Assembly (NCBI GenBank): GCA_026929865.2
Contig: CM049410.1
Span: 23,616,501-23,680,500 of the forward strand
DNA from: Hyperoplus lanceolatus
Taxonomy: Eukaryota > Chordata > Actinopteri > Uranoscopiformes > Ammodytidae
Direction: 5' to 3'
DNA length: 64,000 bases
Shown here: in pieces, positions 17,608 to 30,940 of the stretch
Layout: each line of letters starts with the position of its first letter
Position numbering within the stretch: the stretch's first letter is position 1
Notes under the pieces: model-generated
Databases searched by the model: none
Seen by the model: the letters and a program-made list of their open reading frames with translations, nothing else
What the model was told of the DNA's origin: nothing
Made by a program: the position numbers and the translations under genes

Positions 17608-19058
17608 ATAAAATTCTATGCAGGTTATGTGTTAAATCACCACCACCGTTCTTGGGGTCTGTATTCATTTGCGCCACAAAGCCGACGTTATGTTGACGTC
17701 ATCTATTAATCACACAAAACTCTGAAAACTTCTGTCCTTTTGTGTCCTTCCTTGCAAAAGCAGATGATGGTGCTACGGCAACAACAGCCGCGACATAAAC
17801 CTGGGCGTTCTAGCAGATCAAAGCGTAACGCGCTGCTACATGACCTGAGTAGTTCCAGAGTAAGAGAAACACACAGGGATAGATTGATACTAATGAAAGA
17901 TGACCTTCTCATCCAATAGGGACTCCCCATTACTCCGACAGCTCAATAGTCCCACATATTTCCCATTGGACTGAAACAGGACTGGACAAACCCCAAAGGT
18001 TGCTCCAAGTGCACAAGTCACAATTAGTTAAAAAGGAGGCCCATCAATCCGGTTGATGTTATCCCAAAAATATACACACTCCATGTTTCTTTTAATGTAT
18101 TTTGACATGCAAACCATATGGCCAATAAAAACACTGCCCTTGAATTTATTATGTACATATTGAGTGTTTGTGTTGGTTGCTGATAAGTTGGTGCTGAAAT
18201 ACGTGCCAAAATAGATAGAATGAAAGGCGTTGTCACTGCTCTCTCTCTTTATTTCTAAGGGCACATTCACACTTGGCCCAGTTGCCCCGTACCGTACCGT
18301 GCCGAAAAACAATTACATCATCTTAACTTGAAATCAATAAATGATGCTCTCAAGCAGAAAGACCACGCTATTGGATAAAGATAGGAAATACATGTTCCAC
18401 TACCATTGTGTATCGTCTCTTCTGAAGAACCCTGAAAGTGAGAGAGAATTCAGAACCCTTCTCTCTTTTCATCACTCTTTTTCTCTTTAACTCTATTTCT
18501 GTATTTTTCCCCTTTTAATGCAGCCGTCCGGTTCTTTTCTTCAAAACATCAATACGCCATTGTGCAGTTTGTCTGCCATTTTCACAACGCAAATGATCTT
18601 CCCATGTGAGGAAGCCTGCCTCCCCGCACAATCCTTTATTGATCGCTTCAATCTCATAAAAGCAAAATGGTTGAGTGCTGAGAAAATAATGAAAGAGAGA
18701 CGGACGGACAGCCGAGAGAGAGGAGGCAGGACATCTGTGCTGACGGGCAGTTATTTTCCCTTTTATTTTGAAACTATCAGAAATGAAAAGAAAGAATGCC
18801 CTATATTTGCGTTATGAAAAACAGCAGATGTAAAAAGACATGGGTGTCCACGAACGTAGGTGACAGACAGCAAAGAAAGGCAGGATGGTGAGGTAAACAC
18901 TTAGAGCGAGTGAAGAGAACAAGAGCTGCCTTCTCTAATTCCACAGATCATTAAATTGTAATTTCAACGCCTGATATATTTACGCATTAAAACATTACGG
19001 CCGCCTACCCATCCAATTACTTTGCGGACTTAGCACTTTCTATTCGCACACCCTGCCT
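17603..19058. other. Non-genic stretch, no gene seen
   Basis: A cacacttggcccag...ccgtaccgtaccgtgcc segment near 18270-18303 resembles one end of a hAT-type repeat. No gene is supported. Confidence 0.45.
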
Positions 19059-19379
19059 TTAAAGGCTGACTATGTAACATTATCATTAAAAACAAGGTAT
19101 AGAGTCACACAAAAAATAATCCGACTCAGTGATCACTTCTGCCTGTGTGGTGGTGTTTGTACCTGCACAGCCCCCACCCCCCACCCCCATTTGCTTTGTT
19201 TTGGTTTCTTTGGTTACGTCAGGACGTTTATAGGCGGCAATCAATTGAGCAGTGCACTTGGAGAGTGCAAATAAACACACCACCACTCATTAGGGCAGGA
19301 TTGATCATTGAGAGGGATTCTTTTTTTGACGAGTACATACTTTGTAATTTTATGAAAGTGTTGCATAGTGTGCCTTTAA
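19059..19379. mobile_element. TTAA-bounded MITE, 321 bp
   Basis: The left end TTAAAGGCTGACTATGTAAC and the reverse complement of the right end, TTAAAGGCACACTATGCAAC, differ at three positions. Both outer edges are TTAA. No coding capacity. Confidence 0.7.
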
Positions 19380-19869
19380 AGGAAAGATCACATTGATGGA
19401 AACAACTCACCAGGCTGGTATAACATATAGAACTGTTTGGAAGAGGAGAGGAAGTTTGAGATTTGTATGTGCTGAAATGTAAGTCCAGTGCATTCAAATA
19501 ATCTCATCTAGAAGTACAATATAGTTACAGTATGGGTGTCTGATGTGTTGCAATGGCAGGGAAATGTACATGACTTAATATGATATATTCACACAATTAG
19601 ACAGGAAACTTTGTTTTAACATGCTAATTTTGATGCATGTAAAAACAGTGTCAACGCCTGGGTCCAATCACCATAAACCAGCTCTCTCCAGAGAATTACA
19701 AATGTGTTATGATTCTTATGCTAAATTATGCTAAGTCGTTGTAAAATATATACTTTTATATTTAAAACATCAAATTAAAATACAATTTAAGTTCTGGTGG
19801 CAAGTAATATTTGCCATTGGCAGGTATTGTCTTTATATCAGATACCATGAGAATCAGTTTGGTATAATG

Positions 19870-19872
<3 letters not shown>

Positions 19873-19954
<82 letters not shown>

Positions 19955-19970
19955 GTGCGTGTGTGCGTGC
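19873..19970. repeat. (TG)n microsatellite
   Basis: Pure TG to about 19949, then a tgcgtg-interrupted end. Confidence 0.97.
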
Positions 19971-20532
19971 TCTCAGTTCATGTCACACAATCCATCACTG
20001 GCAGCCCCTCTTTGGGGTGGATCACTGCAGGTTACGGCTGCGCTCCCTAAGCATTGTGGGTGCGTGATGTATGTGCTGTCGACTGGCAGTTAATGAAACA
20101 GCAGCTGCAGCAGCCGGGCTTCTCCATTGGCCTACTCCTCTCCTCCTGCTATCTCCACCTCTGTTTCCTCTCCTCCGTCTAGTTTGTCTCTTCTCCATTT
20201 GTTTTCTCTTCATTCCACCAAAACATTTTGGACCTAAACATGCCAAACCTGCACCAGATGTGAGGATGATACATTCCCTGCATTCCAATACCCATACTTC
20301 CATACTATTTAGTAAGCTAGAATAAGATTTGGGATGTCCCAATACATGCATGTTGAATGCTTTATGCCAAAAATACCAGTATCTAACACATCCAATAGCA
20401 TTTTGCAATGTATGGAAACCAGTAATGCTTTAGTATGTAGTATATTAAAAAGAAAAAGTATGTGATTTAGAACACAGAGATTGTTTCTTTTTCACACCTA
20501 TCAATTATTGTGGTCTGAATCAGTTGGTGAAC

Positions 20533-21092
20533 TTAAAGTGGACCTATTATACTTTTCGACTTTTATGACCTATAAACGTTGTTATAATGATTTATAGTCA
20601 TGTTTAACCATACTAGCGTATCAAATGATTACGTAGATGCATTTAGACGTACTGCCTGCTGACCGTCTGGGGTGTCTGTGCAGAGCACTAAACACTAGAG
20701 CAGCCGGTCAAGAAATCACGTGTTCAAATCGGTTCAAATTTCCTGCCATTGTGTCGTCACAATTCCGGATTTTTCCATATATGGTAATGCTGCAACGTGC
20801 TGGCACGCTCCGGCCATGCCCCCACCATCCTGCTCTCAAATCTACCCGCATGCTGCTGAAAGTGTTCCGGAAGGAAGGTAACCGATCACAACGGAGTGGG
20901 GTTTGCAGGGGGGGAGGCGGCGGAGATGGCCGAAGCACAGTGTTGACAGGGCTTGCTGAATCGCCCAGATGAGAGGAAGCGTTTCCTGAAAATCTGCATA
21001 GTTTTTTGTGATGTGATTCGTGTCAGGTTGCTCTATAGCAGTTTTTAACAAGAAATTGAGACCAGAAAAGTAGTATAATAGGAGATCTTTAA
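20533..21092. mobile_element. TTAA-bounded MITE, about 560 bp
   Basis: The left end ttaaagtggacctattatac pairs with the reverse complement of the right end, ttaaagatctcctattatac, differing at four positions. Both edges are TTAA. An open frame of 111 codons inside (20637-20972) has no recognisable domain and is most likely chance. Confidence 0.7.
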
Positions 21093-22980
21093 CCAAAATG
21101 CAGCGGCATAAGCATTATGAGAACGTTCTTGTCACTCATTGGTCAGATGTGTCTTGGGTAGGAGCAATAACGTAGTTCCTGAACTGATCTACAATTGGTC
21201 AGAATTTCCACACAGGAAAACTGCAGAATGAAACTGCTGTATATTGTCTTCCTCATCCCATAATGCATAGCGCAGCTTGCTGAGTTCATTACGCATGGGC
21301 TTCCTGCAGTTGGGTTGGACGTCGCCACAAACAGACCGCATCAGAGTTGGTTTGGAAGTGTTTTGAGACCACCTCCTCAACGGGGTTACAGTCCACTTTT
21401 TTTAAGGGCACCCGATTATGATAACTGTGTTCTCGCCTGCACATATGAAGCAAACGCGGCAGGCGTGAAAGCGCCATCAAAGTCAAACGATTATTTCTTA
21501 CTATTACCCATGCCCATATAAGGGATGAATGTACAGCTATGATAGAGACTGAACGTGTCAGTAACCCAGCAATTGCAAAGAGTACTGCATAGGTCAGCGT
21601 TTCACACAGTGGGACAGCTGAATAATTTCCCCGCACTCCCCACACCTCCCGTTGGGTTCACAAAGACACCAGTGCATTGCAAAGAGCGTGATCAGGGTGT
21701 AAAGTAACAGGCATAATAAATTGCCGAGGATAAAGCAATTAGCATTAACAGCCAGTGGCTGTCCATGAGTGTATTGCAATTGTATTGAATGAGTGTGGTC
21801 ATCATTTGCTGGCAAGGGTTGGGCTGCTGGTTACACTCTGAAGTGAGAGAAAAAAAGGATAATCGACCATCACAATGGGAATGCCCACTAATGTAAGTCC
21901 TTCTCTCCACAACAACAAAACACACTTGATATAGCACAGTGGCTGTTCATTTAAGTAGTATTTTTCATAAAACCTAACCTGATTGTGATCTTGTTCAGTT
22001 GTCAAGCCTATGATGACACCTGAGATTATATATATATATAATGTATCTGCTGAGACTATTGATTGACATGCAATGTAATAACACTGTAAGCAACATGCTC
22101 ATCTGCAGTTGTTGTGCTTGTTAGACACATGTCAGGCAGTTTGGAATGGGTAAAGTTCTGTTTCTTTGTTATCTGGATTGTGCTGGGCAGGGCATGTGAT
22201 TTACCACTCTGCAAGGGAGAAGATGATTAAATCAATCAATCAAGATTTATTATAGCCCTAATTCATGAAAAAGAATGCCAAAAGAAAAATCACAAGCAAA
22301 ATAAAAATATCAGCACATAACATTCCCTGGAACTATGGCCTGGCGGTTGTATGCCTCCGCGAGCCATTCAATTGCAGAAGGGTGAAAGAACAGTGGCTGT
22401 GAAAACGACAACTTTAAAATGTTGAATTAACACTTTAATAACTGAATTTTAGCTCGTATAATCTCGGGACGATCCAAACTGAATGAACACATAGATTCAC
22501 GTTGAGCTAACGATTTACACACTGACTCATGCTGAATTGACTTACAGAACCAACCAAGAGGAGCAAACAAGTGCCTTTGGTCCTGTAAGTATAGCCTAAA
22601 TAATATGCCTACGCTTTTATATATATGTATGTATTTTTGTACCATAACTGGTTATTGTTTACAAGATTATCAGACTAACCAAAGAATAAAATCTAGTAGC
22701 TCGTGAGGAGATATTCACGTATTTTGCCAACAAGCGTTCTCCAGAATGGCTGACTCCACCTTTAATAAGACTGTATTGGTACTTATCTGTTTTCAGTATT
22801 ATGATGAATGTTATGCCTCCTTCAGCTGCTAAAATTTTCTGTAATCCAAATGTTCCTCCTTCTTTCTCTTCATTTATCTCTCCCTATTCCTTCCCTTTCA
22901 TCTTCATCCCCAACTTTCTAAGCTCTTAATCAGCCTTTTCTCCTCCTTTGATTTGTTCTGTTCATCCTCACTGGTCGGAT
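21093..22980. other. Non-genic stretch, no gene seen
   Basis: A segment near 22230-22290 (aatcaatcaatcaagatttatta) looks like the reversed 3' end of a retroelement. No gene is supported. Confidence 0.45.
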
Positions 22981-22984
22981 AGTT

Positions 22985-22985
<1 letters not shown>

Positions 22986-23025
<40 letters not shown>

Positions 23026-23051
23026 GGTGGGTGGGTGTGTGTGTGTGTGTG
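22986..23051. repeat. (TG)n array with an internal (GGGT)n block
   Basis: TG repeats flank five consecutive GGG tracts separated by single T at 23017-23035, a classical G-quadruplex-forming pattern on the plus strand. A CACGCGCGC end follows. Confidence 0.95.
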
Positions 23052-23200
23052 CACGCGCGCATTGCAGTTAAAAACAGAAACTCAATTAATTTAAGCCTTT
23101 TTAATTAGCCCCAGTCTTGGTTTTACTGCTGTTTCCCTCTCTCCTCTACCCCTTTCAAACAGCACTCATGTTTCAGCTTTGTTCTAATGAGCCCTCACTT

Positions 23201-23276
23201 TCTCTCTCTTCCCTTCTCTCTCTCTCTCTCTCTCTCTCTTTCTCCCTCTCTCTCTCCCTCTCCCTGGCTTTCTCTC
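23201..23276. repeat. (CT)n polypyrimidine tract
   Basis: CT array with CCC and TTT interruptions. Confidence 0.93.
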
Positions 23277-23945
23277 GCTTTGCTTTACTGCAGCTGTCAG
23301 CAGTGCTCTCCCACCAAAATGAAACCCAGCTAAAAAAAATAAGAGATTTTTCTGAGTCCAGTATATAAAGCCCCTCAAAGGAAACAGGCCAGAAAGATTG
23401 GCTTAAAGAATCCTCATTAATTTCAATTATTATTATTCACTGCTCTATGTACAATACCATATGAAGGTGACTTTATATACATATTTACAGGGCTAAAAAG
23501 TACTTGCCACTAATGGTAACCAAAGGCCAAGAATTGGTTGACACTTTCTCAAAATGGCTGTCAATGGAAATCTGGCAACTGTTACTGTGGAGCCCTGAGA
23601 TGAGCACAATTCACTGTGTAATGGCTTTTTGGCTTTATTGCAACAGATATTACTTATGTCAGAAATGCACAATAAGCATTGAAAAAAAATAGGCATGGGG
23701 TTTTGATTGAGCAGCAGACCTTGAAGTAATCAAGCAGATTAGATGAAGTGCCGCCACCACCACAGCAGATGGTGAGAGCCTGCTCGGAGCATTCATATTC
23801 TCCCCAACCTTCTCGCTTTGCAACACAGTTACTTCACAAACTCTTAAACTCTTAGCCAAGACAAAACAACAATAAAAAAGAGCAGATAAATAATTCAGTA
23901 TGTGATACAGCTGGGAGCAAGTTCATATCTGTGTGATGGATCAGT

Positions 23946-24059
<114 letters not shown>

Positions 24060-24687
24060 TTATTATCCTTGACCTCATGCTGAAAATGTACAGAACACAG
24101 TCGGGGATCGGCGTTTGGGGTCCCAGCCTGGCAAACTATTGCCACGGTCAGTATAAACATAAACAAATATTCGGCAAGCGTTCGCTGGACATTGCTTAGT
24201 ATGCCTTCAAGTATCAAGAGGTTATTTCCAAAGATGGAGGATTTTCTATAGTGATCTATTTGTAATTTAAAATCCCCCTGTGGTGTAATTTAAATGGGAA
24301 ATGATTGGAGTTTGGCTATGATAGGAAGATGCATTAATTTATTAGGGTTTTGCCTAACATGTTTGGAATAAAAAGAAAAATTCCAGAAGTTAAATTGTGT
24401 TTGTTCATGTCAGGCTCCTGATTTGCTATGCTGATTTTAACAACGATTCAATCTGCAGTACTACTAACAGCAGTAAACAGGAGCCAATTCCCTCCTATAG
24501 TAGCAATGAATTAGGGACCAGGCCAGCTGCATTTATTCCACAAATATGACCAAATGTGTGTTTGTGTGTGCATGTGTTGGTGCATGTTCACCCATCCTTA
24601 ACGATGTCACAACCTCAGTGATAACAAGCTGCTAAAAGTGACAGGCCATCAGTTGGCATAGCTCTGATGACAGAATGGTCCCAGCTT

Positions 24688-24755
<68 letters not shown>

Positions 24756-24758
24756 GCT

Positions 24759-24812
<54 letters not shown>
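24688..24812. repeat. Compound (CT)n(CA)n microsatellite
   Basis: A CT array to about 24757 passes directly into a CA array with one ata interruption. Confidence 0.97.
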
Positions 24813-26894
24813 GTCGTGTTTTCATCACTTCCGAGGACATTAAATGGAGTTACATTCCCGGAGATTTGCCCTTACCATGACCACTACGTGCCTGACTCTA
24901 ACCTGAGCCTAGACCTTTGTCTACCCTTACCTTCAAGCAAGTCTTCACCAGAAAAATAGAATTATTGACGTTATTGGGACTTTGGGGATATTGTCCCCAA
25001 AAGGAAGGCAAGATCACTGTGAACAGAAAAATGTCCCCAAAACATGAGTAAAACACAACACACACACACACACACACACAGACAGTGGAGCGAAGCCTAA
25101 TGGAGTGGATTTGGACCTTCATCTCAGCACTCCTAGCTCAACCCACCCCCCTCCCCCCTCCCCGACCACCATAACAGCCAGCATTCACCTTTGATCAGGA
25201 CCTAAAATGGCAGCTCTGGCTCGGCTGACATGTCAGACAGCTGCCAATTAGATCAGCTCAGCCTCAGGCGACTGGATCGCAGCCTTGCAGCTATACCCAG
25301 CTTGTTTTCCATGAAGGCAGTGGCTGTACAGAGGTATTTCCTGACCACGCTTTTCTGCTGTTTGGAGGGGCAGATTTTTTCGGAACTTCTTTGAGAATTA
25401 ATATTTAAGTGTTGCCAAGTGTGCCTGTACACGGCTGAACAAGCATGCACACTTCAGATGTGTCACTTTCCAGCAGTCCAAGGCTCATACATTATTTCAC
25501 ACGTATCACTCCACTTGGCCGGGTGTCCTCATGGTGGACTTCTTAGGACACTCACTACTCTGCAGACTCATAATATGACTGCTGTCAGCAGCACTGCCGC
25601 AGAGAACCAAAGGTTCAGTATATAAATAGATGGTGAGTGAATATCTTTTGGATGCAACTCGCCGGTACTATCTCTTTGTACAGGTTATCTGTCAGAATGC
25701 ATGATTGGAGAAATTTCAGAGCTCGGAATTACAATATATGAAAATGTACACAGTCATTTATAACCAGCTTAACCAGCGGATTCATTTAAAGTTTAAACAG
25801 TGTTGTAACCATGGTGTTAAATCACCCAAACCAACTCAATCTAACTGCATCATCTGTCACTCTTGATTTAGTAAGTATTTTTTAGCATCAGCTACTGCAG
25901 CTTTTGTACTGATCTGTGTTAAGAAAACATTCCTCTGTGAAGCCAGTAATGTCATTTTTAAACTTATTAGCTTGACTATTTGTATGTGCTTGAGGCTAAA
26001 TCACCCTCAGCGATGGCTACAGTTGTAGTTAAAAAGTGCATAGTACAATACTTATGCCACAAAAAATATATAAGGTTAAATTGTTTAACGTGCAAATAGT
26101 CAATATGCTGTATAGGAAACTCAGAGCAGAGTCCCGGAAGACTCCATTCTCAGAAGGATATAATAACATGCTCACATAACATGTTAGCTTGACCTTTCAG
26201 AGCCAGAAAGCCTGAAGCTAGCAGTGAAGTGAGCGGCTGACGGGAATATTATAAAGCCTATTAATAACCTTGTCACAGAGTAAAGATCTTTCTCCAGCTC
26301 CCATTCCTCGTGTCTCTCTTTGACTGGATCTCAAAACCCCCATGCTTCAACCTGTGCTGAAAAAGGAACATTAATGCCAAAAGCCTGAAGTGACTCCTTA
26401 AAGATTTCTGATATTTAGAGTTGCCTTGAATCTTATATTTGTGAATACAGACGGGGGAAAAACAGATTTGGTTCCTTCGTTGCATGTTCATTTTTTCAGT
26501 GGCAGTCTACAGCCAGGATCATTCAATGAATATTACAAGGATAGTATTTTACATTCAGCTACAACTTTCAGAAGGAAGAAATCTAAAATTTTGATAGAGA
26601 AGTCTGGAGTTAGTCACAAGAACACAACTGACTAGGCTTGTTAGTAGGTCCTGTGGGGAAGGCAGAGGGAGAACCAAGTTGAATGAGTATCTCCATGATG
26701 AGAAGTAGTGCCCACCCAGTGAATATCAATGATGCTCTAAATTATGGCGAATGTTAGGATATGGCTCGAGGCAGGCGTAGAAAAGTATCTATAGCCACTA
26801 AAATGATAAAAACCTATTAAAAGTAGTCTAAAGAAGTGGCAAGCTTCTGACTCTTCAACACAACGAGTATTGATGAGTATTCAGAATTTCCTAC
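24813..26894. other. Non-genic stretch, no gene seen
   Basis: A short (CA)n lies at about 25057-25080 and C-rich sequence at 25142-25164. No exon, RNA gene or bounded repeat could be supported. Confidence 0.5.
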
Positions 26895-26934
26895 AGGATG
26901 AATAAAGTACATTATCTATCTATCTATCTATCTA

Positions 26935-26966
<32 letters not shown>

Positions 26967-26997
26967 CTACCACCACCATACCTACCTACCTACCTAC

Positions 26998-27051
<54 letters not shown>

Positions 27052-27130
27052 GTCTATCTATCTATCTATCTATCTATCTGTCTATCTATCTATCTACCTA
27101 CCTACCTACCTACCTACCTACCTACCTACC

Positions 27131-27187
<57 letters not shown>
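26895..27187 (+). repeat. Retroelement 3' end running into (TATC/TGTC/TACC)n
   Basis: The words ggatgaataaagta immediately before the array are a common ending of fish retroelements. A complex tetranucleotide array follows: TATC, then TGTC, an interruption, TACC, a long TATC block, TACC again, and TATC to 27187. The array probably grew from the element's tail. Confidence 0.85.
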
Positions 27188-28689
27188 TGTCAGAGCAGCG
27201 GCGTACTTGTTTTCCTACTGCTGACCGTGTCTTTGTGAATAAAGTTTGGAGAAAATGGAGTTGTGAATAATTTTTTATTTTTCTTCCTAGCGATGTATAC
27301 AGTTGCCTATACCCGTTCCTACTATAATGAGAGACGATGTGAATTGACAGTCCTGGTGTTTATATGCAGCAGACCCAACCGCCAATGTGCTCCTTCCCAC
27401 CCAGAGATCAATACATGACTGGGAGGCAAACTTTCCCCCAGGCAAGTGCATAATCAATTGCCATGTTGGTTCTTGCTAATTAAAGTGCCACATTAATACA
27501 TCTCTGCCTACAAGCTTTATCTGGACTAGAAGGGCTGGAGAAGAGAATAATGATAACAGGTTGTGAGAACGAAAATATGAAAATGATCAACATTTATAAA
27601 ACAGAAAAGAAAATAATATTTGAAAAATGAAGCTAAAGTTATCTTGTTAAACAAAACTGTTGAACATGATACAAAAAAGAATCTTCAGCTTTGGTCAATG
27701 ATTAGTGAGAAAGTTTTGTCAACTTGGATATTCATTTATATATTATTATATCGCTTTTTTTACCCTTAAAATATCCTGTTCAGTGTAATTAAATGTAATC
27801 TTTTCATCTTGAAAGTTAGCTGTCGGCAAGGCTCCAGTGAGTCTTAAATGGTCTGACAGACGCAAACACCATCTGAAGCACAAAAATGAAATCTTAACTT
27901 ACTATAAAGTAAGAAAATATAAATAAATAGTGTTACTAAACAAAAATGAATGTGTTGCTCGACCAGTTTGTCTTAAATAAGTTATTTGTATATTAATATT
28001 ATCATTACCATCTAATAAACTATTAACAAGATCGATCTAGTAAGCCTACGATGAGGCTTTTAAAAAACACTTTTTTGAGTAAGTTTCTGTTTTACACATA
28101 TTTGAGGGATGCAAAAATATCATCATTAAACGTTATGGGCAAAAATACACAAAAATATCAAGATTATATTTTTAGAGTTTGTTTTTTAAACTAAGCCCTA
28201 CCCAACAAGCATCCAGTAAAGTGTATTAAAGAGCGGGAGGTGGAGGGGTATGCGAGCTGGTGTTGTGGTGGAGGAGAGGCATTAATATGTTATTTATTGA
28301 TGAGAGACAGAATATGCGGATGTAGCAGAGTGTAGGCGTGGAAGTCCCTTACGCTAGCAGTATGCGCATTCCCCGTTTTTTTAGCACTGCACCACCATCC
28401 TCCCTCCATCCCTCCCTCCCTCCCTCCCTCCCAGCAGTCCTTCTCTTCCTCTGCCTTGGCCCAAAAAAACGCATTTGAAACAGAGCAGTGTTTCTTTTCT
28501 TTTTTTATATAGGAACAGTTTGTCATTTTATGAAATACACTGATTTGATTTCTTGCTTAGAGCGAGCGCGGAGAAGATTGATGACAGTCTCATGCCAGTC
28601 TTGTGTGTGTTAATTATGCAGCTAGAACTATAGGCAATTAGCCTTACCACACACCAACACATTCATATTGATCTTTTCATCTTATTCTA
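27188..28689. other. Non-genic stretch, no gene seen
   Basis: AT-rich sequence. A (CCTC)n-like tract lies at about 28399-28432. Confidence 0.5.
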
Positions 28690-29435
28690 AGAACAAGAAA
28701 AAAAATTGACGTTTCCCAAAATGTCAAACTGGTCAGACCATCGAAAGTGCAATCATACAAATACCTTGGGACTATCATTGATGATTTTGAAGCCAACTGT
28801 GAAGGCTGTGTGTATAAAGGGTCACCAGTGTCTGTATTGTCACATTTTCACATTGATCGAACCATCACGGCCATGTTTTATTGTGCTTTTATTGAATCTG
28901 TACTGTCATTTTAACTTGGTCGCATTTCCCTTAATGAAATAGTTAAGTGGTCTAGTCGGCTGTTTGGAGCGTCTCAGCCTTACCCAGCGTCCCTGTACAA
29001 CCAGACAGGTACAGCGGATTGCTCCCTCCATTTTAAATAATGAGTCTCTTTCCCTTGAACAGTGAACTTCAGCTTCTTCCCTTTTTAGACCCAACAGGCA
29101 GAATAAGACGGTACAAACTAGCTTTGTTCCTGCTGCTATGACTGAGTCAAACAAAAGGTAGCAATTTTGGCACATAAACAATGTCATTTATTTTTTTATT
29201 TTTTTGTAACAATATCTACTTGCAGAGGTTATTTTTATGCGTGTTTTAAACATCCTTTTAATAAGATTGGTATGTCTCCCTCTTATTATCTGATTGGTGG
29301 AACATTGAGTACTTTTTTTTATCATGTTTAAGCAGGGTTTCGTTTGATGTTGTAGTTTGTTTGGAGATTGGCTGCGAGAATGTTATATAATCGTCTTGCT
29401 GCAAAATTAATTCACCCTCGGGTATAAATAAAGTT
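28690..29435 (+). mobile_element. Decayed non-LTR retrotransposon (LINE), 3' part
   Basis: With frameshifts and stops, the plus strand reads as the C-terminal part of a LINE reverse transcriptase. Blocks like FYCAFIESVLSF (about 28880-28915), VKWSSRLFGASQ and, further on, a LLPF...GR.RRYK.. segment match the typical fish LINE C-terminus. The sequence ends with a gggtataaataaagtt 3' terminus at about 29420-29435, which runs into a pentanucleotide tail. The clade was not determined. Confidence 0.65.
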
Positions 29436-29560
29436 ACCTTACCTTACCTTACCTTACCTTACCTTACCTTACCTTACCTTACCTTACCTTACCTTACCTT
29501 ACCTTACCTTACCTTACCTTACCTTACCTTACCTTACCTTACCTTACCTTACCTTACCTT
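29436..29560 (+). repeat. (ACCTT)25 tail of the LINE
   Basis: Twenty-five apparently perfect copies of ACCTT directly follow the LINE end. A short tandem tail of this kind is expected at non-LTR 3' ends, but this one is unusually long and uniform. Confidence 0.95.
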
Positions 29561-30314
29561 AGTTGCTGACTAAAGTGCCAAACAGGACCATGTCTTGTTG
29601 TTGTGTAGACATCAGCACTACCTTTGCAACAAATATGTTGCCTTCCATGTGGCTGCCTCCCTAAATAATAAAACAGTTATACAGTTATTACTTGTGCAAA
29701 GTAGCATTAACAACAGCAGTAAACATCTCTGTAGAGAGAGAGACAGAGAGAGTGAGTAGTGAGGTTCCTGTAAACATTTTTGTTGAAAAACTACAGTAAC
29801 ACTGAAATACATGCCTCTCATGAATTCCTTGTGCACAGGGTCCAAACTGAATCCAGCATAGGAAAGGTAGATTAAGGTTAAGGTCAGAATATAAATTAAA
29901 TTAATACCTATTGCATAAAAAATTCAACTTTAAATAGGCTCCAAAATAAGATCTAATATATAGATATTATGAAAAATCTAAGTCCCAGTATGTATCGAGG
30001 TAAAGTGTGTGCAGTAAATGTAAGTCTGCAGTAAAAAATGGGTCAGTATTTGACAGGCAAAAAGAGAGAGAGAGAGGCGGACTTGTGTCTCGAAACTGTC
30101 AAACATATTAAACTACAGTTTTAATTCATTCATAGATGATGGGAATTTAAATGTCACTGTTAAGCCATAACGTCAAAAAAAGCGTTGAAACTAATGATCA
30201 TGTCTGATAAAAACACTTGAACATGAGCAGAAGACAAAAAGAGGCGAAGAAGGGAAGAAAGGGAGGAAGAAGACAGCGGGCGGGGGAGGATGAGGCTTCT
30301 AATTGATTAGCTAC

Positions 30315-30372
30315 AGAGAGAGAGAGAGAGATAGAGAGAGAGAGTGAGAGAGAGAGAGACACACACACGCAC

Positions 30373-30406
<34 letters not shown>

Positions 30407-30457
30407 TGAGAGAGAGAGAGAGACACACACACACACACACGCACAGAGAGAGAGAGT
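30315..30457. repeat. Compound (GA)n/(CA)n array
   Basis: Two GA blocks, each followed by a short CA block and gcacagagag: the pattern (GA)n-(CA)n-gcaca is itself duplicated. Confidence 0.95.
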
Positions 30458-30630
30458 CAGAATGTTCATTTGCCAAAATGCTGCTGGGGCTGTAACCCCT
30501 CCCTACCTCCTCTTCCACAAAGGAATGGAGGCAAGACACAATTGATACACTCTGTTAGGCCTTATCAGGACCCACTGTGATCAGCTGCACCTCCAGGCCT
30601 GTTCTCTGCAGTTAACACTGGCAGAGAAGA

Positions 30631-30733
<103 letters not shown>

Positions 30734-30864
30734 GTGCGAGTAAATGTGTGTTTCTGTTATAAAGATAGCAAATATGGAGAGGTGATTTATAAATGGATAT
30801 GGATGTTATGGATCAACAGAAGACACAGGAGACCTCCACACTGCCCTCTACCATCAGGGCCTGA

Positions 30865-30940
30865 GAAACACTATGTGAGAATGTGGTTCATTGACTTAAA
30901 TTCAGCATTCAACACCACCAAAATGAGACCTAAGGCTCAA
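30865..30940 (+). mobile_element. LINE reverse-transcriptase fragment
   Basis: The frame reads HYVRMWFIDLNSAFNT, which matches the conserved FIDFSSAFNT motif of L2/Rex1-type LINE reverse transcriptases with two or three substitutions. Only this short piece is recognisable and it lies in otherwise unique sequence. Confidence 0.65.

Noticed and set aside
20637-20972. 111-codon frame inside the 560-bp MITE
   Set aside because: Lies inside a non-coding inverted-repeat element and has no domain.
29436-29560. ACCTT array as a telomere-like or satellite sequence
   Set aside because: It directly follows a LINE 3' end and is best read as an expanded tail.
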